Below, in pieces: positions 34,774-42,452 of a stretch of 64,000 nt of DNA. The stretch is from Streptomyces sp. NBC_00670 (lineage in GTDB: Bacteria; Actinomycetota; Actinomycetes; Streptomycetales; Streptomycetaceae): assembly GCF_036226765.1 (NCBI RefSeq), contig NZ_CP109017.1, forward strand, positions 4,651,001 through 4,715,000. Reading direction: 5' to 3'. The position numbers and the translations under genes are program-made. Below the pieces are notes generated by a model. The model did not search any database and had not been told where the DNA came from. It was given only the letters and a program-made list of their open reading frames with translations. Every line of letters begins with the position of its first letter. The stretch's first letter is position 1.

Positions 34774-35346
34774 ATGCTGCCTCTCTACATCTGGTTGACC
34801 GCGATTCTGCTCTTCGCAGCTCTCGCCTTCTTCGTGTTCGCCCAGGCGGCGTCCGCCCGTAACGGAGCCCAGTCCGCCGCGGACGCCGCCGCGCTGGCGG
34901 CCGCGCAGGACGCCCGTGACGAGCTGATGGACCGGCTGGGCGCCGACATAGGCACGGACGAGGGCTGGCTCGACTGGCTGGACGGCGATCTGCCGAACGA
35001 CGCGGGCGCCGGCGCCGCCGCACAGGAACTGGCGGCCCAGAACGACTCGACCGTCCAGGGTGGAGCCCAACCGGTCATGCGCGACGGCTACCCCGGCTTC
35101 GAGGTGGCCGTACAGACGAACTACACCGTGGGCGACTCGATCATCCCCGGCACCGAGGGGCAGCACGCCCGCGCCCACGCCGTGGCGGTCATCCAGCCGC
35201 GGTGCGACTTCGCTCTCGACGCCGATCCCAAGAAACCCGTGGAACTGGACTGCGACGGCCAGACGGTGAACATCGATCCCACCGACTTCGAACCGGACGA
35301 CCTCCCGGACGCGTCCGTGCTGTTCTCCGTGCATCTGGCCGAGTGA
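34774..35346 (+). CDS. TadG-like secreted/anchored pilus protein
   Basis: About 190 residues. An N-terminal helix (LPLYIWLTAILLFAALAFFVFAQAA) carries the SARNGAQSAADAAALAAAQ pattern of TadG/Tad N-terminal domains. A soluble extracellular domain follows, with two cysteines (PRCDFALDADPKKPVELDC). The start is unclear: ATG 34774 follows GAGGG closely, but the conserved SVGDLLSDRGQ upstream suggests initiation at a CTG (34738 or 34753) coupled to the pilin stop. No ATG, GTG or TTG lies in between. Confidence 0.7.
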   Translation: MLPLYIWLTAILLFAALAFFVFAQAASARNGAQSAADAAALAAAQDARDELMDRLGADIGTDEGWLDWLDGDLPNDAGAGAAAQELAAQNDSTVQGGAQPVMRDGYPGFEVAVQTNYTVGDSIIPGTEGQHARAHAVAVIQPRCDFALDADPKKPVELDCDGQTVNIDPTDFEPDDLPDASVLFSVHLAE

Positions 35347-35361
35347 AAGGAACGCGTACCG

Positions 35362-35946
35362 ATGACGTACCGGCACACCAGGAAGGGCCGCAGGGCGCTG
35401 AGCGCGGTGGCGATCACGGCTGGGCTGCTCCTCACGGTGGCCGGCTGCGGCGGAGGAGGAGACGAGGGTGACTCGAAGACACCTTCTTCGTCCGCCTCGT
35501 CCGACAAGAAGAGCGAGGACGAGTCCCCGGAGTCATCAACGACATCGGCTGACGACGCCTTGGTGACAACCAAGGGCGGGGACCTCACCGTCACCATCAC
35601 ATCGGCTGAGCGGGACCAGGGCGGGTTCGTCACTGTGTCGGGTCGGGTGACTAATGGGGGAAGCAGTTCATGGATGGGCGCCGATTGGAAGAGCAGCGAG
35701 ACTGAGCTCGCAGGCAACGGTGGTTCATTGTCGGGTGCGAGCCTTGTTGATGAGAAGGGCAAGAAGAAGTACCTCGTCCTGCGAGACACCTCGGGGCGGT
35801 GTCTGTGCACGAAATTCTCCCGGCTGAGGTCGGGTGACACTGCGGACTGGTACGCCCAATTCCCCGCCCCGCCCGAGGACACCACGAAGGTCGACTTCCA
35901 GGTGGGCTCCATGCCCCCCGCCTCCATCGAGATCTCCGAGGGGTGA
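35362..35946 (+). CDS. Lipoprotein
   Basis: 194 residues. A lipoprotein signal (basic RHTRKGRRA, then LLLTVAGC with the lipidated Cys at 29) leads to a Ser/Glu/Lys-rich linker. A beta-rich domain follows (GDLTVTITSAERDQGGFVTVSGRVTNGG). Its place between TadG-like and OmpA-like genes suggests an envelope partner of the pilus. Parts of the gene (35570-35780) have less biased codon use than the tad genes. Confidence 0.75.
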   Translation: MTYRHTRKGRRALSAVAITAGLLLTVAGCGGGGDEGDSKTPSSSASSDKKSEDESPESSTTSADDALVTTKGGDLTVTITSAERDQGGFVTVSGRVTNGGSSSWMGADWKSSETELAGNGGSLSGASLVDEKGKKKYLVLRDTSGRCLCTKFSRLRSGDTADWYAQFPAPPEDTTKVDFQVGSMPPASIEISEG

Positions 35947-35949
35947 CCC

Positions 35950-36591
35950 GTGGCCACCGTCCTGAGCGGCACGACAGTCGCCCTCCTCACCGCACTGGCC
36001 CTCTCCGCACCGACGCCCGCCCTCGCGGACGGCGGTGATCCGAGCCGGCCGCCCGGCACCGTCACCACCTCCCCGCCCCCCACGGTCGACCCGAACAGCC
36101 CCGGCCTCAAGCTCGCCGACGGGGCAACGCTCGCCGACGCCAAGGTGCTGGACATCAAGTCCGTCGTGGAGGACCTCGGCGGCGAGGAGCGTCGTGAGGA
36201 CACCAACGAGAACGTCACCTTCGCGCTCCAGGCGGAGGTGCTGTTCCCCAAGGACAGCCCGAAGCTGAACCCCGAGGCCCGCTCGCGGATCGACGCGATC
36301 GCCACCGAGATCAAGAAGCAGAACGCGCAGGCCGTCCGCGTCTTCGGCTTCACCGACAACCTCGGCTCGTACGCCCACGGCCTGGTCCTCTCCAAGCGCC
36401 GCGCGGAGGCCGTGCACGACGAACTGGCCTCCCACCTCGACGGCGACGTCACCTTCGAGGTACGCGGCTACAGCGAGGACTACCCGATCGCCGACAACAC
36501 GTCCGAACAGGGCCGCCGCAAGAACCGCCGCGTAGAGGTCTCCTTCCCCCGAAGCGATTCGACGTCGAACGACTCAGGCACGGTGTCGTAG
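35950..36591 (+). CDS. OmpA-domain (peptidoglycan-binding) secreted protein
   Basis: 213 residues. A signal peptide (VALLTALALSAPTPALA) and a Pro-rich spacer precede an OmpA C-terminal domain: FALQAEVLFPKDSPKLNPEARSRIDAIATEIKK, RVFGFTDNLGSYAHGLVLSKRRAEAV and GRRKNRRVEVSF, with the peptidoglycan-contacting Asp and Arg present. In an organism without an outer membrane it could anchor an envelope-spanning machine to the wall. GTG at 35950 lies just after the lipoprotein stop, with GAGGGG upstream. Confidence 0.85.
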   Translation: MATVLSGTTVALLTALALSAPTPALADGGDPSRPPGTVTTSPPPTVDPNSPGLKLADGATLADAKVLDIKSVVEDLGGEERREDTNENVTFALQAEVLFPKDSPKLNPEARSRIDAIATEIKKQNAQAVRVFGFTDNLGSYAHGLVLSKRRAEAVHDELASHLDGDVTFEVRGYSEDYPIADNTSEQGRRKNRRVEVSFPRSDSTSNDSGTVS

Positions 36592-36656
36592 CCGTCGAGG
36601 CACTCGTAGGTGTGAAGAGGGACGCGAAGACAACACCGACGGTCTCCGCCGGCGTC

Positions 36657-36662
36657 TACGTT
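36657..36662 (+). promoter_or_regulatory. -10 box for leaderless toxin mRNA
   Basis: TACGTT ends 6 nt before the GTG at 36669. It implies a promoter separate from the tad unit. Confidence 0.5.
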
Positions 36663-36668
36663 CACGTC

Positions 36669-37043
36669 GTGGATGATCGCTACGTCATCGAACTGGAGCC
36701 GGAAGTCCGGCGCTGGCTCGACACCTTGCCCCCTTCGCAGTACCGCCAGGTGGAGGAGAAGGCAGACCTTCTTGCCTCGTTACCTACAACCTTGGGCGAG
36801 CCGAACTCGCGTAGTCTGGGCGAAGGGCTGCGTGAGCTGCGCTTCCACCTGGATGGGAATGCTGTGCGGGTGCCGTACTGGCTGGCTCCGGGGCGCCGCA
36901 TCGTCCTTCTGACGGTCTTCCGCAAGACTCGGATGCGGGAGGAGGCGGAGGTCAAGCGCGCCAAGCAAGCCAAGGCGTTGTGCGAGGCGGAGCACGACCC
37001 CGCACACGAGGAGTTCACTCGCGATTTCCGGGAGGAACTGTGA
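36669..37043 (+). CDS. HigB/RelE-like toxin of a type II toxin-antitoxin pair
   Basis: 124 residues. It has a RelE/HigB fold pattern: YVIELEPEVRRWLDTLPPSQYRQVEEKADLL, SRSLGEGLRELRFHLDGNAVRVPYWLAPGRRIVLLTVFRKTR and a basic tail. Such toxins cleave mRNA on the ribosome. The GTG at 36669 is favoured by a -10 box 6 nt upstream; a start at 36612 is possible. Codon 38 (36780-36782) is TTA, so expression may depend on bldA. Codon use is visibly less GC-biased than neighbours, suggesting acquisition. Its stop overlaps the antitoxin start. Confidence 0.82.
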   Translation: MDDRYVIELEPEVRRWLDTLPPSQYRQVEEKADLLASLPTTLGEPNSRSLGEGLRELRFHLDGNAVRVPYWLAPGRRIVLLTVFRKTRMREEAEVKRAKQAKALCEAEHDPAHEEFTRDFREEL

Positions 37044-37378
37044 GCCACACCCGCTGGAAACTGGCACGGGAACGGCAGCATGCCGCTGGGTACACCGAGC
37101 CTCCGGAAATCACCGCCGAGCGTGAGCAGATCCGACTGGCGCATGCCTTGGGGCAGCTCGTGTACGACCGGCGTACGGCTCTCGGTCTGGCACAGCCCGA
37201 GCTCGCAGAACGGCTGGGGATGACCGCCGAGGAGGTCGACGCGGTGGAACTCGGCGGGATGCTGCCCATTACGGCCGACCTCCTGGTTCGCCTTGCATCC
37301 GCATTGGACGTCACCGTGGACCTGCATGTCGTAGCCGGCGGCGACGGCCAGGTGGCCTTCGGAGAACGCGCGGCCTGA
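37040..37378 (+). CDS. HigA-like XRE-family antitoxin
   Basis: 112 residues. The C-terminal half is a Cro/C1-type helix-turn-helix (LGQLVYDRRTALGLAQPELAERLGMTAEEVDAVELGG, then LLVRLASALDVTVDLHVV). The N-terminal part would contact the toxin. GTG at 37040 overlaps the toxin stop (GTGA) and has GGAGG just upstream. Toxin-first order is typical of higBA systems, where the antitoxin also represses the operon. Confidence 0.82.
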   Translation: MSHTRWKLARERQHAAGYTEPPEITAEREQIRLAHALGQLVYDRRTALGLAQPELAERLGMTAEEVDAVELGGMLPITADLLVRLASALDVTVDLHVVAGGDGQVAFGERAA

Positions 37379-37420
37379 CGCACGGACGTCGCACGGCGGG
37401 AAAGCCGCCCACGTACGGAA

Positions 37421-37534
37421 GGGGCCGGGCCGGTGCATCGCATGCCCGTTGCGTACGTCCGGCCTGGCGGACCCCGCCCTCGCCCGGATACGGCCATGTC
37501 AGGCGGCAACGGGCGGATGCACCGGCCCGGCCCC
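37421..37534. repeat. Long inverted repeat downstream of the toxin-antitoxin pair
   Basis: GGGGCCGGGCCGGTGCAT (37421-37438) pairs perfectly with 37517-37534. Further in, GCCCGTTGC (37444-37452) pairs with GCAACGGGC (37506-37514). The 53-nt loop contains a small GGCGG/CCGCC hairpin. It may be a terminator, a cruciform, or the remnant of a small mobile element. Confidence 0.65.
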
Positions 37535-37540
37535 GACCCC

Positions 37541-37586
37541 GGCGACGGCCCGGCGCGTCACCCGGCGACGGCCCGGCGCGTCACCC
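37541..37586. repeat. 23-bp perfect tandem duplication
   Basis: Two head-to-tail copies, 37541-37563 and 37564-37586, right after the long inverted repeat. No gene is seen in 37379-37769. Confidence 0.85.
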
Positions 37587-37769
37587 GGACCAGCCGCATC
37601 CACCCCCACCGTTGTCCACATCGTTACCGCCCCACCCTCGCCCCCGCCCCACCCCGTCCCGTAAGTTCGGACCAAGGTAATTCGCGCAAGCAAAGCGACC
37701 GTTGCGCGGGCGGGCGGACGGGTCCCGCGCGGTGGAGGGGGCTGCGCGGTGCCCGCCGCGCAGCCCCGC

Positions 37770-38120
37770 TCACTCACCCCGCGCCACCACGACCGTCACC
37801 CCCGGCCGTACCCCCCACCCCGCCAACGCCCCGGCCTCCGCCTCCAGCACATGCCGCACCCACGGCCGCGGCAACCCCACCCGCCCCGGCCGCATCCTCC
37901 GCACCGCACGCACCCGCATCCCCCGGTCCAGATACGCCACATCCACGGCGAACCGCATCCCCACCGTGTGCACCGCGCGCGCCGGACTCAGCAGCAGCGC
38001 GCCCTCGATCCCGTCCCGCCCGAGCAACCCCCGCCGCCGCTCCCGCCGCGACGCGGCGATCTCAAGCGGCACCCGGGGCGAACCCGCCCCACCACGCACC
38101 ACGAACGACGCCGACCCCAT
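37770..38120 (-). CDS. DUF192 family protein
   Basis: 116 residues. DUF192 features are the RRERRRGLLGRDGIEGALLLSPARAVHTVGMRFAVDVAYLD core and the C-terminal VLEAEAGALAGWGVRPG. Many homologues are secreted, but this one has no clear signal peptide. The family is of unknown function. ATG at 38120 gives MGSASFVVRGGAGSPRVP. It stands alone, convergent with the toxin-antitoxin pair. Confidence 0.8.
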   Translation of the reverse strand: MGSASFVVRGGAGSPRVPLEIAASRRERRRGLLGRDGIEGALLLSPARAVHTVGMRFAVDVAYLDRGMRVRAVRRMRPGRVGLPRPWVRHVLEAEAGALAGWGVRPGVTVVVARGE

Positions 38121-38188
38121 CCCCGCAACGTAGCGCGGGCCGCGGGCGGCGACAGCCGCCGGCGGCCCGGCATCGGAGAAAAGAGAAC

Positions 38189-38221
38189 GGGCCGGTCCGT
38201 GGGGGGGAAACGGACCGGCCC
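38189..38221. terminator. 12-bp perfect hairpin
   Basis: GGGCCGGTCCGT (38189-38200), a 9-nt G-rich loop, ACGGACCGGCCC (38210-38221). It lies 68 bp upstream of the DUF192 start, so it terminates nothing obvious on that strand. It may mark an unrecognised small transcript from the right. Confidence 0.6.
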
Positions 38222-38719
38222 GAGGGGGGGAGTTCCACCATAACCCTTCGTGAGGGGTGCTGCGTGCATCAGCGTCAAAAAACTACTCTCCGCAGTCGCC
38301 CAACCGCGACGCGCTGACCACGAAAACGCTCGTTCAGTCGGCCCGAATGGCTGAATCGCGTTGGATTCGAAGGCGCGCCGACCTCTCCGTAGACATGTTC
38401 ACAGGTTTTACGTACGCATGTCGGAGGGTGGGTGTCGAGTCATCGGCGTGTTCCGAAGTACCCCGGGCGGGTGAACGCACGGGGAAGCCGCCTCAGCTCC
38501 CCCCTGCACCACACCACCCCGCTCGCCCCCACCCGAACTTCCCCTGGGCCGGGCCCACCCGGCCCACAGCGGTAGGCTTCGCCCCCCGGGACCGCCATTC
38601 GGACGGACAGTGCCGCCACGGCTGCGCGCAGCGCCACCACGGCCGCACGCAGCCACGGCTGCGCCCAGCGCCGCCACGGCCGCACGGATCCCGATCCACA
38701 CGGAGGGGCTGACAATCTC
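38222..38719. other. Intergenic region before the cis-prenyltransferase gene
   Basis: About 500 bp without a convincing gene. The stretch 38260-38460 is less GC-rich than average. At 38610-38695 there are degenerate repeats of CCACGGC(C/T)GC-type units. GGAGGGG (38701-38707) is the ribosome binding site of the next gene. No tRNA or known riboswitch was recognised. Confidence 0.4.
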
Positions 38720-39493
38720 GTGAACCTGCGCGACAACCTGCGCCGCCTGCTGGTCAGGGTCTACGCACGCAGGGTGGAGGGCCACCTCGACCACGCCCAG
38801 GTGCCCAAGCACATCGGCGTGATCATGGACGGCAACCGGCGCTGGGCGAAGGCCGCCGGCTCCACCACCGCACAGGGCCACCGCGCGGGCGCCGACAAGA
38901 TCGAGGAGTTCCTCGGCTGGTGCAGCGAGACGGACGTCGAGGTCGTCACCCTCTGGCTGTTCTCCACGGACAACTTCGACCGCCCGCAGGAGGAGCTCGT
39001 CCCCCTCTTCGGGATCATCGAGGACGTCGCCCGCTCCCTCGCCTCTGACGGCCGCTGGCGCGTGCACCACGTCGGCGCTCTCGATCTGCTCCCGTCGGGG
39101 ATGCAGACCGTGCTGAAGGAGGCCGAGGAGGCCACCGCGCAGGTCAAGGGGATAGTGGTCAACGTCGCCATCGGCTACGGCGGCCGCCAGGAGATCGCCG
39201 ACGCCGTCCGGTCCATGCTGCACGACGCCCAGGAAAAGGGCACGACGATGGAGCAGCTCGCCGAGTCCGTCGACATCGACATGATCGGCCGGCACCTCTA
39301 CACCAGCGACCAGCCCGACCCCGACCTGGTCATCCGCACCAGCGGCGAGCAGCGGCTTTCCGGCTTCATGCTCTGGCAGACCGCCCACTCGGAGTACTAC
39401 TTCTGCGACGTGTTCTGGCCCGCCTTCCGCAAGGTCGACTTCCTGCGCGCCCTGCGCGACTACGCGGCCCGCCACCGCCGCTACGGCGGCTGA
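38720..39493 (+). CDS. uppS: Isoprenyl (cis-prenyl) transferase, UppS family
   Basis: A 257-residue cis-prenyltransferase making polyprenyl diphosphate from isopentenyl diphosphate, the carrier lipid for cell-wall synthesis. Conserved regions are GVIMDGNRRWAKA (catalytic Asp), LWLFSTDNFDRPQEE, VNVAIGYGGRQEI and the C-terminal PDLVIRTSGEQRLSGFMLWQTAHSEYYF. Streptomyces usually carry more than one homologue, so the chain length is not certain. GTG start with GGAGGGG upstream. Confidence 0.93.
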   Translation: MNLRDNLRRLLVRVYARRVEGHLDHAQVPKHIGVIMDGNRRWAKAAGSTTAQGHRAGADKIEEFLGWCSETDVEVVTLWLFSTDNFDRPQEELVPLFGIIEDVARSLASDGRWRVHHVGALDLLPSGMQTVLKEAEEATAQVKGIVVNVAIGYGGRQEIADAVRSMLHDAQEKGTTMEQLAESVDIDMIGRHLYTSDQPDPDLVIRTSGEQRLSGFMLWQTAHSEYYFCDVFWPAFRKVDFLRALRDYAARHRRYGG

Positions 39494-39519
39494 CACCACC
39501 GCCGCTACGGCGGCTGACA
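39472..39519 (+). repeat. 24-bp tandem duplication across the uppS stop codon
   Basis: The unit 39472-39495, which includes the last codons and the TGA, is repeated exactly at 39496-39519, with the first 5 bases of a third copy after it. It does not change the protein. It may be a recent replication slippage. Confidence 0.85.
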
Positions 39520-39881
39520 CCACCGCGTTCCGGCGGCCGGCGCAGGCTGACCGCCCGTCACGGCGTCCCCGTACTCCCACGTCGTACCCGTACGTCACCA
39601 CCCGTTCACCGGCCCGCCCCCGCAACCCATGGCATGGCCGCGCGCCGAAGAGGGAATAAGCCAAACAGGTCGACACCCGAACCACGGGTGTCGTATCTCA
39701 GCGGACGGCACGGGGCCGTCCGCCCGGGAGGCCCTTTGCACCAGCCCGACCGTGCGGTCACAGCACGGACGCAGACGCGGAGGGCCGGTCGCCGGTCCTC
39801 GCGATGCGTGCATCGCGGCCGTCGACCGGTCCAGTTCCTCTCCGTCGCTCCCCGACCTCATCCGAGGGGGTACGTCCTTCC
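39520..39881. other. Intergenic region upstream of phoH
   Basis: About 360 bp without a supported gene. It holds an 8-bp perfect hairpin GCGGACGG (39701-39708) and CCGTCCGC (39716-39723) with a 7-nt loop, in a region likely to be the phoH leader. No known riboswitch consensus was recognised. Confidence 0.4.
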
Positions 39882-41207
39882 GTGGTGACCAGCACACAGC
39901 GCCGCAAGTCCGACCGGCGCACCTACGTTCTCGACACCAGCGTCCTGCTGGCCGACCCGAACGCCCTGACCCGCTTCGAGGAGCACGAGGTAGTGCTCCC
40001 GATCGTGGTGGTCACGGAGCTGGAGGCCAAGCGGCACCATCCCGAGCTCGGCTACTTCGCCCGGCAGGCCCTGCGCCTGCTGGACGACTACCGGGTGCGG
40101 TACGGACGCCTCGACGCCCCCATCCCGATCGGGGAGCTGGGCGGAACGATGCGGGTCGAGCTCAACCACTCGGACCCCAGCGTCCTGCCCAGCGGCTACC
40201 GCCTGGGGGACAACGACTCCCGCATCCTCGCGGTCGCCCGCAATCTGCAGGCCGAGGGGTTCGACGTCACCGTCGTGTCGAAGGACCTCCCGCTGCGGAT
40301 CAAGGCGTCCTCGGTGGGCCTGCTCGCCGAGGAGTACCGCGCGGAGCTGGCCATCACGGACGCCTCCGGCTGGACGGGGATGTCCGAGCTGACCCTGCCG
40401 GGCGAACAGGTGGACGTCCTCTTCGAGGAGGGCCATGTCTACGTCCCGGAGGCGGCCGACCTGCCCGTGCACACGGGGCTGACGATCCAGTCGGAGCGCG
40501 GCAGGGCGCTCGGCCGGGTCACCGCCGAGGGCAACGTCCGGCTGGTGCGCGGGGACCGGGAGGCGTTCGGCATCAAGGGCCGCAGCGCCGAGCAGCGCGT
40601 CGCCCTCGACCTGCTGCTCGACCCGGACGTCGGGATCGTGTCGATGGGCGGCCGGGCCGGCACCGGCAAGTCGGCGCTGGCGCTGTGCGCCGGTCTGGAG
40701 GCGGTGCTCGAGCGCCGTCAGCACCAGAAGGTGATGGTCTTCCGGCCGCTGTACGCGGTGGGCGGGCAGGAGCTCGGCTATCTGCCGGGCAGCGAGGCCG
40801 AGAAGATGAGCCCCTGGGCGCAGGCGGTCTTCGACACCCTGTCGGCCGTGACGTCCCGCGAGGTCATCGAGGAGGTCACCGCCCGCGGCATGCTGGAGGT
40901 GCTGCCGCTGACGCACATCCGCGGCCGGTCCCTGCACGACGCGTTCGTGATCGTCGACGAGGCCCAGTCCCTGGAGCGGAACGTCCTGCTGACGGTGCTG
41001 TCCCGGATCGGCGCCAACTCGCGGGTGGTCCTCACCCACGACGTGGCGCAGCGGGACAACCTGCGGGTGGGCCGTTACGACGGCGTGGTGGCGGTCGTGG
41101 AGAAGCTGAAGGGGCACCCGCTCTTCGCCCATGTGACGCTGAACCGGTCCGAACGCTCGCAGATCGCCGCACTGGTGACCGAAATGCTGGAAGACGGACA
41201 CATTTAG
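39882..41207 (+). CDS. PhoH family ATPase with N-terminal PIN domain
   Basis: About 441 residues. An N-terminal PIN domain (YVLDTSVLLADPNAL, VVVTELEAKRHHPELG, LGDNDSRILAVARNL with the acidic metal ligands) is joined to a PhoH-type ATPase (Walker A GGRAGTGKSALAL, Walker B AFVIVDEAQS). PhoH2 proteins of this layout are RNA helicase-RNases in mycobacteria. GTG 39882 and GTG 39885 are adjacent candidate starts. It is a single gene followed by repeats and a double hairpin. Confidence 0.9.
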   Translation: MVTSTQRRKSDRRTYVLDTSVLLADPNALTRFEEHEVVLPIVVVTELEAKRHHPELGYFARQALRLLDDYRVRYGRLDAPIPIGELGGTMRVELNHSDPSVLPSGYRLGDNDSRILAVARNLQAEGFDVTVVSKDLPLRIKASSVGLLAEEYRAELAITDASGWTGMSELTLPGEQVDVLFEEGHVYVPEAADLPVHTGLTIQSERGRALGRVTAEGNVRLVRGDREAFGIKGRSAEQRVALDLLLDPDVGIVSMGGRAGTGKSALALCAGLEAVLERRQHQKVMVFRPLYAVGGQELGYLPGSEAEKMSPWAQAVFDTLSAVTSREVIEEVTARGMLEVLPLTHIRGRSLHDAFVIVDEAQSLERNVLLTVLSRIGANSRVVLTHDVAQRDNLRVGRYDGVVAVVEKLKGHPLFAHVTLNRSERSQIAALVTEMLEDGHI

Positions 41208-41213
41208 CGGCCG

Positions 41214-41311
41214 GTCGCGATTCGCCACGACACGTCGCGGCTCGCCACAACGCACCGCGGAAAGCCCAAGTCGCCGCAGAAAGTCCAAGTCACCGCGGAA
41301 AGCTCAACTCA
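41214..41311. repeat. Short tandem repeats behind phoH
   Basis: Two imperfect 20-nt copies (41214-41233, 41234-41253) are followed by three imperfect 19-nt copies (41255-41273, 41274-41292, 41293-41311) of the type CCGCGGAAAGCCCAAGTCG. Confidence 0.8.
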
Positions 41312-41330
41312 ACGCATAGGAACGGCAGTT

Positions 41331-41392
41331 GGCGCCGTCCGGCAGTAAGGCGAAAGAGCCTAGCCGGGCGGCGCCCCGCTGTGTGCGGTTTT
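41331..41392 (+). terminator. Double hairpin ending in a T-run
   Basis: GGCGCCGTCCGGC (41331-41343) pairs with 41363-41375 (one wobble) around an inner GGC/GCC stem with a GAAAGA loop. It is followed at once by CCGC-TGTGT-GCGG (41376-41388) and TTTTC. The second hairpin is a classical intrinsic terminator, unusual at this GC content. The first may be a structured leader or 3' end. Confidence 0.6.
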
Positions 41393-41417
41393 CTGTGAAT
41401 GCCCTGGGGTCGGCCGG

Positions 41418-41433
41418 GTGTGAGCTTTCACAC
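41418..41433. promoter_or_regulatory. Palindrome GTGTGA-N4-TCACAC
   Basis: A perfect 6-bp inverted repeat, 280 bp before the transglycosylase-like gene. It resembles CRP-type half-sites, but the spacing (4 nt) differs from the usual 6. Confidence 0.35.
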
Positions 41434-41712
41434 TCAACTCCGAATTGATTCCCGGCGTCGGGTTACGGCAGAGTCTCGGTTCTGTCAGGCCCCGCATACG
41501 ACACAGCCGTACCCCCAGCGGTTCGGCGCATCAGAGTCAGTACCAACTCCATAGAGCCGTCGTATGCCGCCCGAGCACCACACGGCGCTCCCGCCGCGGG
41601 AGTTCCCACCGGGCCCGTGCCTCCCGTGACCCCGCAGTTGGGAGGCCAGCGTCAAGGGGCACGATCGCGTCCGCCAGGGTCACCGAAGCGGGCGATGCTG
41701 GAAGGAAACCGT

Positions 41713-42411
41713 GTGAGCCGGATCTCGGTCCGGGGATTCGCAGTGGCCTCGGCCACGGCGGTCACCGCTGTCGGTAGCGTCGTCGGCGTTGCCTCGGGCA
41801 GTGTTGCCCAGAACAACGACGCCGAGGCGACCGCAGCCGACGCGACGCTCCTGTCGGACATCCCCGTGGGCACCCAGGCCCAGGTGCAGACCGCGTCCCT
41901 CGCGCAGCAGGCCGACGCCCAGGCCATCGCCGCGGACACCAGCGCCAGGAAGGACGCCGAGGAGGCCGCGCGCAAGGCGGCCGCCAAGTCCGCGGTCGCC
42001 AAGAAGGCGGCGGCCGAGAAGGCGGTGCAGGACGCCAAGGAGCGCGCGAAGGCGAAGAAGGACGCGGCCAGCCGCAGTGCCACCCGCGACGCCTCCTCCT
42101 TCGCCGTCCAGAGCTCGTACACGGTCGCGCAGGTCCAGGCGATCGCCCGGCAGATCGTGCCGAGCGGCCAGTTCCAGTGCTTCAGCAACATCGTGAACCA
42201 CGAGTCGACCTGGAACTACCAGGCCACCAACCCGTCCTCGGGCGCGTACGGCCTCGTCCAGGCTCTGCCCGCGGGCAAGATGGCCTCCGCCGGTGCCGAC
42301 TGGCGGACCAACCCGGCCACCCAGATCAAGTGGGGCCTGAACTACATGAACCAGCGCTACGGCAGCCCGTGCGACGCCTGGTCGTACTGGCAGGCGAACG
42401 GGAACTACTGA
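41713..42411 (+). CDS. Secreted transglycosylase-like (SLT) protein
   Basis: About 232 residues. A signal peptide (RISVRGFAVASATAVTAVGSVVGVASG) is followed by a long Ala/Lys/Glu coiled coil (residues 75-130). A compact C-terminal lysozyme-like domain then follows (AIARQIVPSGQFQCFSNIVNHESTWNYQATNPSSGAYGLVQALP, with the catalytic Glu in NHEST). It probably cuts or remodels peptidoglycan. GTG 41713 has GGAAGGA about 7 nt upstream; ATG 41695 is the alternative. Confidence 0.85.
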   Translation: MSRISVRGFAVASATAVTAVGSVVGVASGSVAQNNDAEATAADATLLSDIPVGTQAQVQTASLAQQADAQAIAADTSARKDAEEAARKAAAKSAVAKKAAAEKAVQDAKERAKAKKDAASRSATRDASSFAVQSSYTVAQVQAIARQIVPSGQFQCFSNIVNHESTWNYQATNPSSGAYGLVQALPAGKMASAGADWRTNPATQIKWGLNYMNQRYGSPCDAWSYWQANGNY

Positions 42412-42452
42412 CCCGTACCGCCGCGTCCGCCGGCGCCCTGCTCAACCCCGCG

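Noticed and set aside
37433..38317. 294-codon open frame opposite DUF192
   Set aside because: Pro/Thr/Arg-rich shadow sequence with no start signal; the DUF192 frame on the minus strand shows family features.
41208..41712. Cyclic di-AMP (ydaO-type) riboswitch before the transglycosylase-like gene
   Set aside because: Such switches precede some Streptomyces wall-lytic genes, but I could not find the conserved core segments here.
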